DNA from: Oscillospiraceae bacterium
Lineage (GTDB): Bacteria; Bacillota; Clostridia; Oscillospirales; Ruminococcaceae
Assembly: GCA_019413245.1 (NCBI GenBank)
Contig: DXNX01000006.1
Location: 16,009 to 33,896, forward strand
Reading direction: 5' to 3'
DNA: 17,888 nt
Shown here: piece by piece, positions 1-8,287 of the stretch
Position numbering within the stretch: the stretch's first letter is position 1
How the letters are laid out: every line of letters begins with the position of its first letter
The notes under the pieces: generated by a model
Databases searched by the model: none
Seen by the model: the letters and a program-made list of their open reading frames with translations, nothing else
What the model was told of the DNA's origin: nothing
Made by a program: the position numbers and the translations under genes

Positions 1-62
1 CCCAGACCCACGGCGGCATCACCAGCGTGGTGCCGGAGGAAGAGGTCCGGGCCATCCTGTGA
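1..62 (+). CDS. C-terminal end of an unidentified protein (partial)
   Basis: Only the last 19 codons and a TGA stop (60-62) are visible, in the frame starting at base 3. The tail reads QTHGGITSVVPEEEVRAIL. I do not recognise the family from so short a tail. The reading is supported by the intrinsic terminator that begins 15 bases after the stop. The rest of the gene lies left of the window. Confidence 0.6.
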   Translation, partial: QTHGGITSVVPEEEVRAIL

Positions 63-77
63 CCCCGCAACAAACAA

Positions 78-115
78 AAAAAGCCGCCTTTCCGCTGCGG
101 GAAAGGCGGCTTTTT
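78..115. terminator. Bidirectional intrinsic terminator
   Basis: A perfect 16-bp inverted repeat (78-93 with 100-115) encloses a 6-base loop. The arms start with a run of A and end with a run of T, so the hairpin has a U tract when read from either strand. It lies between two convergent genes, the partial plus-strand gene and the minus-strand phosphoesterase, and would terminate both. Confidence 0.9.
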
Positions 116-128
116 GCTGCCCGGGCGC

Positions 129-821
129 TTATTCCAGGGGCAGTATATCGTGAAACAGAAACTGCATCCGGTCCACGCGCTTGTTGATGTGCCAGTGGCC
201 GCAGTACCAGCGGCTGTACCGGGTGCGGCTCTCGATGGTGTCCAGCCAGCTCTCGGTGGAGCGGTCCACCTGGCTCTGGTCCAGACCGGGAAGCAGGGCT
301 TCTGCCGGAATGTACCGGGCCGGGCAGGTGTGGGACAGGATGATGTCCACCTGCCAGTCCCGCGCGGCCAGGGCGGCCTCCACCCGCTGCCGGACGGTTT
401 CGTCGGGCTGCTCGTCCGCCCACCAGTGATACCCGTGGGCCAGACGATAGGGCTTGTCCACGCTGTATGCGCCCCCGATGACCAGCACAGACCGTCCGTT
501 GATGGTGTACACATCCCCGTCCCGGGCAAACAGCAGGTGGGGAAAGGACGGCTCTGCCCAGACCTGCCCGCCCTGCCAGTCCCGCAGGGCATACGCGGGC
601 AGAGCGGCCGGACGGCATTCGTGGTTGCCGTGCACGCACAGGATAGGGACCTCCAGGGTCTCCATGAGCTGCTTGTTCCAGCGGTCCTGCTCAACGCCGG
701 AATAGTTGAATCCTGCATCCCCCAGAATGATGCACCCGTCCCCCGGACCCAGGGGCATGGTCCGGAGCTGGTCGAACAGGGCCAGAAAAGAAGCATGGGT
801 GTCGCCGGTGACGTAAAACAC
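129..821 (-). CDS. Calcineurin-like metallophosphoesterase, 230 aa
   Basis: A cytoplasmic single-domain metallophosphoesterase with no signal peptide or membrane segment. The motifs of the family appear in order: GDTH with Asp7 and His9, GDAGFN with Asp35, GNHE with Asn66 and His67, a lone His164 in a LSHTCP context, and GHWH with His209 and His211. These are the ligands of a two-metal centre that hydrolyses phosphoesters; the substrate cannot be told from sequence. The start is a GTG at 819-821, chosen because a strong AGGAGGTG ribosome binding site (core 831-836) sits 9 bases upstream. It is a single-gene unit, divergent from the 1006 gene and ended by the terminator at 78-115. The fold is secure, the physiological role is open. 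Confidence 0.9.
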   Translation of the reverse strand: MFYVTGDTHASFLALFDQLRTMPLGPGDGCIILGDAGFNYSGVEQDRWNKQLMETLEVPILCVHGNHECRPAALPAYALRDWQGGQVWAEPSFPHLLFARDGDVYTINGRSVLVIGGAYSVDKPYRLAHGYHWWADEQPDETVRQRVEAALAARDWQVDIILSHTCPARYIPAEALLPGLDQSQVDRSTESWLDTIESRTRYSRWYCGHWHINKRVDRMQFLFHDILPLE

Positions 822-865
822 GAATAAACACCTCCTGTAACAAGAAACCGGTTGGCTGCTCTTCT

Positions 866-871
866 ATCATA
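866..871 (-). promoter_or_regulatory. Possible -10 element for the phosphoesterase gene
   Basis: TATGAT on the minus strand, five of six consensus bases, lies about 45 bases upstream of the GTG start. I see no good -35 hexamer at 16-18 bases; TTGCTG is present but 20 bases away. The assignment is therefore tentative. Confidence 0.35.
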
Positions 872-932
872 CTACAAACAGGAACATCGTGCAGCAAATG
901 CGGCAAATAAAGGGGGAATGGGACTTTTTTCG

Positions 933-961
933 TTGCAAACCGTGCCGAAATTGTGTACCAT
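933..961 (+). promoter_or_regulatory. Predicted sigma70 promoter of the 1006-3167 unit
   Basis: TTGCAA (933-938) and TACCAT (956-961) are separated by exactly 17 bases, each matching four of six consensus positions. Transcription would start near 968, about 38 bases before the ATG at 1006. Confidence 0.55.
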
Positions 962-971
962 AAAGACAGGA

Positions 972-989
972 CGGGCCGCATCCGGCCCG
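972..989 (+). other. Leader hairpin at the 5' end of the 1006-3167 transcript
   Basis: CGGGCCG and CGGCCCG form a perfect 7-bp stem around a CATC loop, within a few bases of the predicted transcription start and just ahead of the purine-rich ribosome binding site. No U tract follows, so it is not a terminator. One of five such hairpins in the window. Confidence 0.5.
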
Positions 990-1005
990 GGGAAAGGGGA
1001 ACATC

Positions 1006-1941
1006 ATGGAACACAGACAAAAGCGTCCGCTGGTCCGCTGGCTGGCGGCTCTGGCAGCCCTGGCGCTCCTGCTGGGCGTGGGACTGTATGCGGGCGGTGC
1101 GCTGCGCCGGACCTTGTCCGTGCGCACCAGCGGCGGCAGCCGCATGACCCGCACCGACCTGCCGGGCTTCGGGATGGTGCGGCTCACCGACCCGGAAGGC
1201 ATCATCCCGGCCGAAAACCACTGCACCGAAGAAGGCGGCGTGACCGTGGTGGATGACCTGGGCCGCGGCTGGAAGATCGCCGTGCCGGGGTGGAACCTGC
1301 AGTGGGTCATGACCAACAGCCTGGGTGCCTGGATCGATGCCCGCAACATCCGGACCGGCGTGACCGAGAGCTTTTACCTGGGCAGCAACGCCGACAGCTT
1401 CGACGTATGCCCCCAGACGCTGGGCGACGACCTGAAAGCCGACACCATGGGCGACCTGCACCGGTTCCTGGGGTGGAGCTGGCAGACCTCCCGCTGGTCC
1501 GAACAGGGGTTCCGCGCCTTTTTGGAGCAGATGACCCTGGAATCCATCGAACCCGCCGAAGTGGGGCAGACCATCGCCCTGGGGGATGCGCTGAATCTGC
1601 GCCAGGACGCGGAACTGTGCGGTCAGCCCGTGTGGGTGGGGCAGGAAAGCCACGCCCCCTGCGTGACCCTGTGGTATGAGCCGTTCCTGTTTGAGAATAC
1701 GCCAAAGACCGAGACCTTTGCCGGTGCCGGCGGGCTGGAATGGACCCTGAAATGGTTCGATAATGCCGACACCGACCTCCGGCAGGACGGCCTGACGGTG
1801 TTTGCCGTCGGCGCGTGCGGCTATCTGGAGATCGACCTGGACCCGCAGTATCTGGAATACAAGGGCATCACCACCGTGGAGGAGGCCCTGGCACAGGCCA
1901 AGGCGGTGCTGGAGCATATCTCCCCGCGGGAGGCGCTGTAA
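1006..1941 (+). CDS. Membrane-anchored exported protein of unknown family, 311 aa
   Basis: I do not recognise this family. A basic N-terminus (EHRQKRPLVR) is followed by a hydrophobic segment at about residues 9-31 and then a soluble region of about 280 residues, so the protein is probably tethered outside the membrane by a signal anchor. There is no lipobox. The soluble part is rich in Trp and acidic residues and has no catalytic motif I can name. The segment near residues 95-125 (GWKIAVPGWNLQWV and following) looks like beta structure, and the last 30 residues look helical. The ATG follows AAAGGGG by a normal distance. The regulator gene starts 35 bases downstream on the same strand, so the two are probably cotranscribed and may act together. 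Confidence 0.75.
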   Translation: MEHRQKRPLVRWLAALAALALLLGVGLYAGGALRRTLSVRTSGGSRMTRTDLPGFGMVRLTDPEGIIPAENHCTEEGGVTVVDDLGRGWKIAVPGWNLQWVMTNSLGAWIDARNIRTGVTESFYLGSNADSFDVCPQTLGDDLKADTMGDLHRFLGWSWQTSRWSEQGFRAFLEQMTLESIEPAEVGQTIALGDALNLRQDAELCGQPVWVGQESHAPCVTLWYEPFLFENTPKTETFAGAGGLEWTLKWFDNADTDLRQDGLTVFAVGACGYLEIDLDPQYLEYKGITTVEEALAQAKAVLEHISPREAL

Positions 1942-1976
1942 ACACACCCGGCAAACGGGCAGAAGGGGGCAGAGCC

Positions 1977-3167
1977 ATGACCTATATCACGGTGCACAAG
2001 GCTGCCGAAGCCTGGAATATTTCGGAACGGCGGGTGCAGAAATACTGTACCCAGGGCCGCATCCCCGGGGCCAGAAAGTTCGGCAACGCCTGGCAGATAC
2101 CGGCCAACGCGCCCAAACCTTCCGACGGGCGCACGGTCATCCCGCCGGACACCACGCCGCCCCGGAAAAAGCGGGCGGGCGGCGCCACCCTGCTGCCGCT
2201 GATGAACACGCCGTTCCGCCCCGGTCAATGCCGGGAGGTGCTGGACTCCATGCCGGACGGGCCTTCCCGGGATATTGCGATGGCGGAGTACCTGTACTTC
2301 AGCGGCCAGGCGGAGGAAGCCGCCTGCATGGCCGAGCGGTATCTGCATGCCCGCAGCCGGGATACCCGGCTTTCGGCCAATCTGCTGTATGCCTATGCCA
2401 ATCTGTCCAGCGGGCGCATCCAGCAGGTGCGCTGCGCCCTGAACGAGGTACAGCACACCCTGACCGCCGACGCCGCGCCCCAGCGCGGTGCGGCCGCGGC
2501 TTTCATTGCGGCCACGGCGTCGGTGCTGCTCCATCTGCCGCTGCCGGACGGCCTGCCGCCGGTGCAGGACTTTCTGCCCCTGCTGCCCCCCGGGCTGCGG
2601 GCCTTTGCCCTGTATGTGCAGGCCCATTACCTGTACCTGCAGGAATCCTACGACAAAAGTGTCGGTGTGGTGGAGGCCACCCTGGCCATGGGCGCCGAAA
2701 ACTATCCCATCCCGGCCATTTACCTGCATCTGGTGGCGGTGATGGATTACATGAGCCTGCGCCAGCCCGATGTGGCCCAGAAGCACCTGCTGGCCGCCTG
2801 GGACATGGCCCGGCCCGACGATCTGATCGAGGGGTTCGGGGAACACCACGGCCTGCTGGGCGGGATGCTGGAGGCGGTCATCAAACCGGGATGGCCGGAG
2901 GATTTCCGCCGCATCATCGAGATCACCTACCGGTTCTCGGCGGGATGGCGCAAGATCCACAACCCGGACACCGGGGACACGGTGGCCGACAACCTGACCA
3001 CCACCGAGTTTGCCATTGCCATGCTGGCCGCCCGGGGGTGGACCAACCCGGAGATCGCCGCCCACATGAACATTTCCGCCAACACGGTGAAGCGGTATGT
3101 TTCCAAAGCCATGGAAAAGCTGGGCGTCACCCACCGGCAGGACCTGAAACGCTACATGCTGCAATAA
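1977..3167 (+). CDS. One-component regulator with an excisionase-type and a LuxR-type HTH, 396 aa
   Basis: The start is the ATG at 1977, preceded by AGAAGGGGG; longer upstream reading would run into the previous gene. Residues 3-42 (ITVHKAAEAWNISERRVQKY onward, ending in a GNAWQIP turn) resemble the HTH_17/excisionase and MerR-like fold. Residues about 341-396 are a LuxR/GerE helix-turn-helix: TTTEFAIAMLAARG, then TNPEIAAHMNISANTVKRYV, then a KLGVTHRQDL tail. The 280 residues between are alpha-helical and resemble TPR-like sensor regions such as that of MalT, but have no ATPase motifs. There is no receiver domain, so a phosphorelay input is not indicated. The protein probably binds DNA and controls transcription, possibly of its own unit. 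Ligand and targets are unknown. Confidence 0.85.
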   Translation: MTYITVHKAAEAWNISERRVQKYCTQGRIPGARKFGNAWQIPANAPKPSDGRTVIPPDTTPPRKKRAGGATLLPLMNTPFRPGQCREVLDSMPDGPSRDIAMAEYLYFSGQAEEAACMAERYLHARSRDTRLSANLLYAYANLSSGRIQQVRCALNEVQHTLTADAAPQRGAAAAFIAATASVLLHLPLPDGLPPVQDFLPLLPPGLRAFALYVQAHYLYLQESYDKSVGVVEATLAMGAENYPIPAIYLHLVAVMDYMSLRQPDVAQKHLLAAWDMARPDDLIEGFGEHHGLLGGMLEAVIKPGWPEDFRRIIEITYRFSAGWRKIHNPDTGDTVADNLTTTEFAIAMLAARGWTNPEIAAHMNISANTVKRYVSKAMEKLGVTHRQDLKRYMLQ

Positions 3168-3207
3168 AAAACAGGGCGGAGACCGTCAGAGTCTCCGTCC
3201 TGTTTTT
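3166..3207. terminator. Bidirectional intrinsic terminator
   Basis: A 13-bp stem (3171-3183 with 3191-3203, one G-T pair) around a 7-base loop is flanked by A and T runs, so it works in both directions. It ends the plus-strand regulator gene and, from the other side, the five-gene membrane operon whose last stop is at 3209. Confidence 0.9.
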
Positions 3208-3208
3208 C

Positions 3209-5668
3209 TTATGGCTGTTTCCTGCGGCGCCGGAAAGTCAGCAGCAGGGTCAGCACCAGCCCCGCCGCACTCAGCACAAGACCCGCCGCGGCGCCGGGCT
3301 GGGTGTAGGTCAGGGTCAGGGTGTGGGCACCGGCGGGAACTTCCACCCCCAGCAGATACCCGGCGGACTGCACTTCCACCGGCTGGCCGTCCAGCTCTGC
3401 CCGCCAGTTTTCATCGTAGGGGATGGTCAGCACGGCCAGACCGTCGGCGGTCCGGTCGGTCTGCAGGGTCACGGCCCCGTCCCGCCATTGGGTCACGGCG
3501 GGAGCAGCGTCGGTCAGGGCAGTACAGGCGGCGGCCAGGGCGTCCTCATCCAGGACCGCAAAGGCGGCGGAATCCACATCCGCCCCCAGGGTCAGGGTCA
3601 CTGTGTCCCCGGCGGCGACCCGGCCCAGGTCGATGACCGCCCCGGAGGAACGTTCCACGCTGAGCACCGTACCCGCGTCGGCGCCGTTCACCGTCAGGGG
3701 CACATCCGCCGCCGTGCCGGTGAACACCGCGTACAGGATGCCGTCGGTGTCCGGCGTGAGGGTGAAGCTGCTGCCCGCGCCGCCCTCCAGCCGGGTGAAC
3801 AGGGGCGTTTCCTGCCCCAGCAGGGCAGAGTACAGCCGCTCGGCGGCGGTGAAGGGGTCGGAAATGTCGGTCAGGGCGAAGTCTCCGGCCTCGCCCTGGC
3901 TCCACAGCGCCCGGGGCAGGGCGTTGGCATTTTTATAGACCTGCCAGGGGGTGCCCAGGTCGGCTTTGGTGAAGTGGGTGGGCACCGCCCCGCCGTCCCG
4001 GTCCAGATAATACCCGATGGAAAGCAGGCTGTCCGCCGCGGCGGTGCTGCCCCCCAGATACCCGTAGCTGGCCCCGTAGTTGCAGTAGCCCAGGGCCATG
4101 AGCAGCATGGTGCCGGTGCCGTCCTGCACGCTGCTGAAGTGGGTCAGGCCGTCAAAGCCCAGCAGCATGGGGTCGTTGAGGGTGCGGAAAAAGGTCTTTT
4201 CCATGCGCAGATGGTCGGGATTATCGGCCTCCACGGCCTGCACCGTGGCCCGGCCGTCGGAAACAAAGGTCTTGTAGTCGGCCACCGTGTAGGCTTCAAA
4301 CTGCCGCAGGGCCCAGGCGGCGTTCAGGGCCAGTTCCCCGGCCACCAGCACCGCCAGCGCCCCGGTGCAAAGACGCCGCCGCATCCCGGCGCTGCGGCTC
4401 CACAGCCAGACGAGGGCCAGCGCGGCCAGCAGCAGTACACAGGCCAGCGCCCACCGGCGTCGGCCGTAGGTCTCGGCCCGGGTCAGGAAGACCACCGCCG
4501 CCAGCACCAGCGCCAGCCCTCCGGCGGTGAACGCCCGGTGGCGTGTGAGCGGGGATACCAGCGCTCCGGCACCCAGGGTCAGCAGCCAGAACACCAGCAG
4601 GAAACTTTCCCGGTAGGGGAACCAGTTGGGGGCGGCGAACCCGTGCCAGACAAGGTCCAGCGGCTGCCACCACAGGCTGACGACCAGCACGGCGGCCAGG
4701 GCCAGAAACACCCCTTTCTCCCGCCCGGGCCGGGGGCTGACGATGTAGAGCAGCAGCCCGGCCAGACCCAGCATGCCGCAGTATACCGGGGGCAGACCGT
4801 TCTGTACGTCCGCCCACACAAAGTTGCCGGTGAAGAACTTCTGCACCAGGTCCAGCAGGTTGAACTGTACCCCGCCGGTCAGATCCAGGCCGGTGTTTTT
4901 TACCCCCAGGATCTGCTCCAGCGCGGGCAGAAGCACCGCCCCGGCCAGGGCGGCGGCCGCCACACCGCACAGAACGAACCGCCCGAACCGGGCCAGGGCC
5001 TGCTTCCGGCCCCCGGGCAGGGGCGCGGACGCCAACATGGCAAGAATATACAGAACGGAGAAAATACAGAGCATATACCCCATGTAGAAATTGGTGAAGA
5101 TGGCCGCGGCCAGGGCCAGGGTAAAGCACAGGCCGCGCCTGCCGCGGAGCAGGGCGTCCAGTCCGGCGGCCACCACCGGCAGCAGGATCACCGAATCCAG
5201 CCACAGGACGTTCTGGGCATAGGCCACGGTGTAGCCCATGAGCCCGTAGCACCAGCCCAGGGGCACGAACAGGGCGCAGGGCCCCCAGTGCCGCCGCAGA
5301 TACCACACAAAGGTCAGGCTGGCCAGGGCAATCTTCAGCGCCCAGACCAGGCAGCACAGCCAGCCGTAGGCTTCGGGGGCAAACAGCAGATACACCCAGG
5401 CAAAGGGACTGGCAAAGTAGTAGGCAAACAGGGCAAAGCTGCCGCCGCCCAGGCCCATATCCCCGGCATAGACCAGGCTGCCGCCGGTGCGGGCCGCGTC
5501 ATAGAAATGGGCATAGAAGGGGATGTACTGGCTGTTCAGGTCCCCGGTCATCACCGAGTTGGGCCCGAAAGGCCAGTACCCGCACAGGGCGTATACGGCG
5601 CAAAGGATCAGCACCATACCCCCGGCCGTAAGCAGATAGGGCAGGGCGCGCTTTTTCAGGTTTGCCAT
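3209..5668 (-). CDS. YfhO-family polytopic membrane protein, 819 aa
   Basis: The N-terminal two thirds contain about a dozen hydrophobic segments and the C-terminal third is a beta-rich extracytoplasmic domain followed by a final membrane helix and a basic RRRRKQP tail. This layout, the first-loop motif MTGDLNSQYIPFY and the ending VPAGAHTLTLTY are typical of the YfhO family (Pfam Bacterial membrane protein YfhO), a GT-C-like group linked in Firmicutes to glycosylation of lipoteichoic acid or other envelope polymers. The start is the ATG at 5666-5668, with AGGAGA 8 bases upstream; an in-frame upstream Met at 5692 lacks this site. It is the last gene of the membrane operon, 30 bases after the previous stop. 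Its acceptor here is unknown. Confidence 0.88.
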   Translation of the reverse strand: MANLKKRALPYLLTAGGMVLILCAVYALCGYWPFGPNSVMTGDLNSQYIPFYAHFYDAARTGGSLVYAGDMGLGGGSFALFAYYFASPFAWVYLLFAPEAYGWLCCLVWALKIALASLTFVWYLRRHWGPCALFVPLGWCYGLMGYTVAYAQNVLWLDSVILLPVVAAGLDALLRGRRGLCFTLALAAAIFTNFYMGYMLCIFSVLYILAMLASAPLPGGRKQALARFGRFVLCGVAAAALAGAVLLPALEQILGVKNTGLDLTGGVQFNLLDLVQKFFTGNFVWADVQNGLPPVYCGMLGLAGLLLYIVSPRPGREKGVFLALAAVLVVSLWWQPLDLVWHGFAAPNWFPYRESFLLVFWLLTLGAGALVSPLTRHRAFTAGGLALVLAAVVFLTRAETYGRRRWALACVLLLAALALVWLWSRSAGMRRRLCTGALAVLVAGELALNAAWALRQFEAYTVADYKTFVSDGRATVQAVEADNPDHLRMEKTFFRTLNDPMLLGFDGLTHFSSVQDGTGTMLLMALGYCNYGASYGYLGGSTAAADSLLSIGYYLDRDGGAVPTHFTKADLGTPWQVYKNANALPRALWSQGEAGDFALTDISDPFTAAERLYSALLGQETPLFTRLEGGAGSSFTLTPDTDGILYAVFTGTAADVPLTVNGADAGTVLSVERSSGAVIDLGRVAAGDTVTLTLGADVDSAAFAVLDEDALAAACTALTDAAPAVTQWRDGAVTLQTDRTADGLAVLTIPYDENWRAELDGQPVEVQSAGYLLGVEVPAGAHTLTLTYTQPGAAAGLVLSAAGLVLTLLLTFRRRRKQP

Positions 5669-5698
5669 ACGGAGTTCTCCTGATATCATCATGAAGTG

Positions 5699-6301
5699 TC
5701 AGCGGCGCAGGCGGGCGGTCCAGAAGGCCAGCAGATCCCACAGCGCCGCCGCAACGGCGGGCAGCACCGCCAGGGCCAGGGCCTGTTCCCCCAGCGGCCG
5801 GAAATACTGCCACAGGGGCAGGGGGGCGTTGACGGTGATGGCCGCGTCGGCAGCACCCAGCACCACGCCCTCGCTGCCGGCGGGGTCGATGCGGGCGGTG
5901 CCGCTGCCCATGGGAAAGACCAGGGTCACGGTTCCGGGGGCGGACTGTTCGGCCCACACCCGGCGGCGCAGGCTGGCATCCTGCCCGGCCTTGCCGTAAT
6001 AGCCCTCAAACCCGGAAGCCGGGGCTTCGGTGGCAAAGGTCACGCTGCGCACCGGCTGGTCCAGCGTCAGCTGCAGCTGGGGGTCGCCCCCCGCCGTGAC
6101 CCACTGGCCGTTTTCGTCCTGCACGATGTCCTGCAGCGCCAAGTCGGACAGGGCCAGGGTCTCGGTGTGCAGCCGCCCGGTGGCAAAGCCCAGGGCGTCC
6201 CACCCGGCGCAGGCCAGGGCATAGACCACCCACAGCACCAGCGCCAGAACGTACAGAGAAAGCATCTTGTGGCGGTTCAGCCAGGAAAATTTCTGTTTCA
6301 T
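5699..6301 (-). CDS. Small bitopic membrane protein, module copy 2 partner, 200 aa
   Basis: A hydrophobic helix at about residues 14-34 is followed by an extracytoplasmic region of about 130 residues that looks beta-rich, then a second helix near residues 172-193 and a basic end. It is a diverged paralogue of the 202-residue protein at 8288-8896: same length and topology, with shared GGDPQLQLTL/TGDAQLLLTP, RVW and YF.P positions. Its ATG overlaps the stop of the large 6298-8262 gene by 4 bases (ATGA at 6298-6301), implying translational coupling and probably a 1:1 partnership. I do not recognise a named family; the ectodomain could be a carbohydrate-binding or scaffolding beta-sandwich. Confidence 0.8.
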   Translation of the reverse strand: MKQKFSWLNRHKMLSLYVLALVLWVVYALACAGWDALGFATGRLHTETLALSDLALQDIVQDENGQWVTAGGDPQLQLTLDQPVRSVTFATEAPASGFEGYYGKAGQDASLRRRVWAEQSAPGTVTLVFPMGSGTARIDPAGSEGVVLGAADAAITVNAPLPLWQYFRPLGEQALALAVLPAVAAALWDLLAFWTARLRR

Positions 6302-8262
6302 GCCGCCCCTCCCACATTGCAGACAAAATCGAACCGGTCGGTGCCGGCATTATACTCATACACCGCGGCCCCGTCCTCGCAGCCCGCCAGTCCGTCACTG
6401 AAAAGGCTGGCGTAGCCCTGGGCAAAGAGGTCGTCGGACTGTTCGATGAAGATATAGTCGCAGCCGTTGTCCAGGATGCAGTCGTGCAGTTCCTGGGTGG
6501 TGTAGGGGTGGTAGTAGAGGGTATCCTCCGGCAGGGCCCCCGGCAGCGCAAAGGTGCCGCCGCCGCCCATGCCCGTGGTACCGCTGTAATCCAGATACCA
6601 GGGATAGAACTCATAGGTGTACAGGAACCACCGGCTGCCGTCGTCCCCCTGGCTCACAAAGAAGATGTGGGCGTCTTCGGGCACCACGGCCTGCACTTCC
6701 TCGGCCACCGCCCGGGTCTGGCGGCGCTCGGCGTAGGCGGCGTCCCCGCAGCCGAAGACCGTCAGGGTAAAGGGTACCCGCAGCCACACCAGCCCGGCCA
6801 GACCCAGCACCAGCACGCCGAATCCGGTCTGGACCAGCCCGGCGGGGCGCTCCTCGTCCATGGCCCGGAGCACCAGCGCCCCGGCGGCCAGCAGCCAGCC
6901 CAGCAGATAGGGGTACATGTACCGCTCAAAGCCCACCAGCCCGTCGGATACCTCATCCCGGAAGACGTACACATAGGTCAGCCCGATGAAGAAGAAGTAG
7001 GCCGCAAAGCCGCCCAGCCCCAGCACCGCAAACACCCCGGCCTGCCGGCGCAGGGCTTTTTCCCGGGTGAAGAGGGCCGCCGCCACGGCCAGCACCATGG
7101 TCAGGGCCACCACCACAATGAAGGGCCCCACCATGGTGGTGGTCGTGGAGAACAGGTTTTTCACCATTCCGCCCATAATTGTGGAAAACTTTTCGGTCCG
7201 GCCGATGCCCAGCAGCTCCTTGCAGCCGGTGATGACCATTTCGGCCTGGCCCATCTGCCGGGTGCCGCCCACGTTGGAGGTGTCCGCCGTGCTGTACGCG
7301 GCCAGATAGTACTGCCAGGGTAGGAAGGCCGCCACACAGGCCACGAACAGCCCCACCGCCTTGGCCAGCGTTTTGCCGGTGACGGGGGCGGGAGATTTCT
7401 CCGCCAGGGCGCCGAGCACCGCATCCACGGCGATGATGCCCGCCGCCACCAGGGCCATGGCAAAGCCGGTGTCCTTTTCCAGGCAGAGGGTGGCCAGGGC
7501 CAGGGCGGTGGGCCACAGGGCCCGGCGCCTGTTCATGTAATACACCGCCATGGCGCCGCCAAAGGTCAGGCCCAGGGGAATATCCGACAGACTGGAGGCG
7601 TACAGGTCGGTGGTGCGGGTGACGTTGCCGTACAGAGTGATGAGGAAGGGCAGCAGGAACCCGAAGCCCAGCGCCGGCACCACCCGCCGCCAGGCGCCTT
7701 TGGGGGCGCCCGCCGTCAGCACGGTGAAGATGGAGAGCAGCAGGATGTCATACCCGGCCAGGACGCGCCATTCGGCATAGGGACCGAAGAACTGGAAGAA
7801 ATACCCCAGCACGATCAGGGCGGGACGGTGGGAGCCCACCCAGTCCCAGCCGATCTCGGCGTTGACGTACAGGTGGCCGGAAGTCTTGACGATCTTGGCG
7901 GCGGTGCCCCAGAAGCTGAATTCGTCCCAGGTGGAGAACATGGGCTGCCGCCAGGCAAAGAACACCAGCAGCGCCGCCGCCAGCACCCAGAAGGCGATGA
8001 ATCCCGGGGCGTTCAGGGCCGAAAGGGGATTCTTGCGGCCCACCGGGGCGAAGGCCAGCACCCAGGCCCCCGCCGCCAGCAGGAAATACACCCACCCGGC
8101 GGGCACCAGGATGTTCATCATGCCGGCGGCGGCAAACCACAGCATGGTGGCGCACAGGGCCACAAACGGCGTCAGCGGTGCGGGCAGGGCGGTGCGCCGG
8201 GTCAGCAGCACGGCAAAGCCCGCCAGCGCCGCCAGCGAAACCAGACTGAAAAAGAGTTCCAT
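6298..8262 (-). CDS. Large polytopic membrane protein, putative GT-C-type, module copy 2, 654 aa
   Basis: About a dozen hydrophobic helices fill residues 1-500, and a soluble C-terminal part of about 150 residues follows. The first large extracytoplasmic loop carries Asp113-Glu114 in a F...DEFSFWGTAAK context, a placement of acidic residues seen in GT-C glycosyltransferases that use lipid-linked sugars. The C-terminal part has QGDDGSRWFLY (from residue 538) and PYTTQEL. All these motifs recur in the 8893-10899 protein, so the two are paralogues. The start is ATG 8260-8262, with GGGGG upstream; the in-frame extension to 8376 overlaps the previous gene and looks unlike a membrane protein. Glycosyltransferase activity is inferred from architecture and neighbours. 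Confidence 0.8.
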   Translation of the reverse strand: MELFFSLVSLAALAGFAVLLTRRTALPAPLTPFVALCATMLWFAAAGMMNILVPAGWVYFLLAAGAWVLAFAPVGRKNPLSALNAPGFIAFWVLAAALLVFFAWRQPMFSTWDEFSFWGTAAKIVKTSGHLYVNAEIGWDWVGSHRPALIVLGYFFQFFGPYAEWRVLAGYDILLLSIFTVLTAGAPKGAWRRVVPALGFGFLLPFLITLYGNVTRTTDLYASSLSDIPLGLTFGGAMAVYYMNRRRALWPTALALATLCLEKDTGFAMALVAAGIIAVDAVLGALAEKSPAPVTGKTLAKAVGLFVACVAAFLPWQYYLAAYSTADTSNVGGTRQMGQAEMVITGCKELLGIGRTEKFSTIMGGMVKNLFSTTTTMVGPFIVVVALTMVLAVAAALFTREKALRRQAGVFAVLGLGGFAAYFFFIGLTYVYVFRDEVSDGLVGFERYMYPYLLGWLLAAGALVLRAMDEERPAGLVQTGFGVLVLGLAGLVWLRVPFTLTVFGCGDAAYAERRQTRAVAEEVQAVVPEDAHIFFVSQGDDGSRWFLYTYEFYPWYLDYSGTTGMGGGGTFALPGALPEDTLYYHPYTTQELHDCILDNGCDYIFIEQSDDLFAQGYASLFSDGLAGCEDGAAVYEYNAGTDRFDFVCNVGGAA

Positions 8263-8287
8263 AACAATTCCCCCGTATCGGGTGTAG

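Noticed and set aside
894..908. GCAAAT direct repeat in the divergent promoter region
   Set aside because: Two six-base copies nine bases apart are too short to separate from chance, and there is no third copy or symmetry.
691..1947. A 418-residue open frame on the minus strand opposite the 1006-1941 gene
   Set aside because: It spans the divergent promoter region and overlaps the phosphoesterase, and it looks like an antisense frame (Gly, Gln, His, Ala rich). The plus-strand gene has a promoter, ribosome binding site and plausible membrane anchor.
1802..5683. A 1293-residue open frame on the plus strand
   Set aside because: It runs across the end of one gene, the whole regulator gene, a terminator and the antisense of the YfhO gene. 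Its composition (Gly, Gln, Pro, His, Arg rich) is that of a GC-rich antisense frame, and it has no domain or ribosome binding site.
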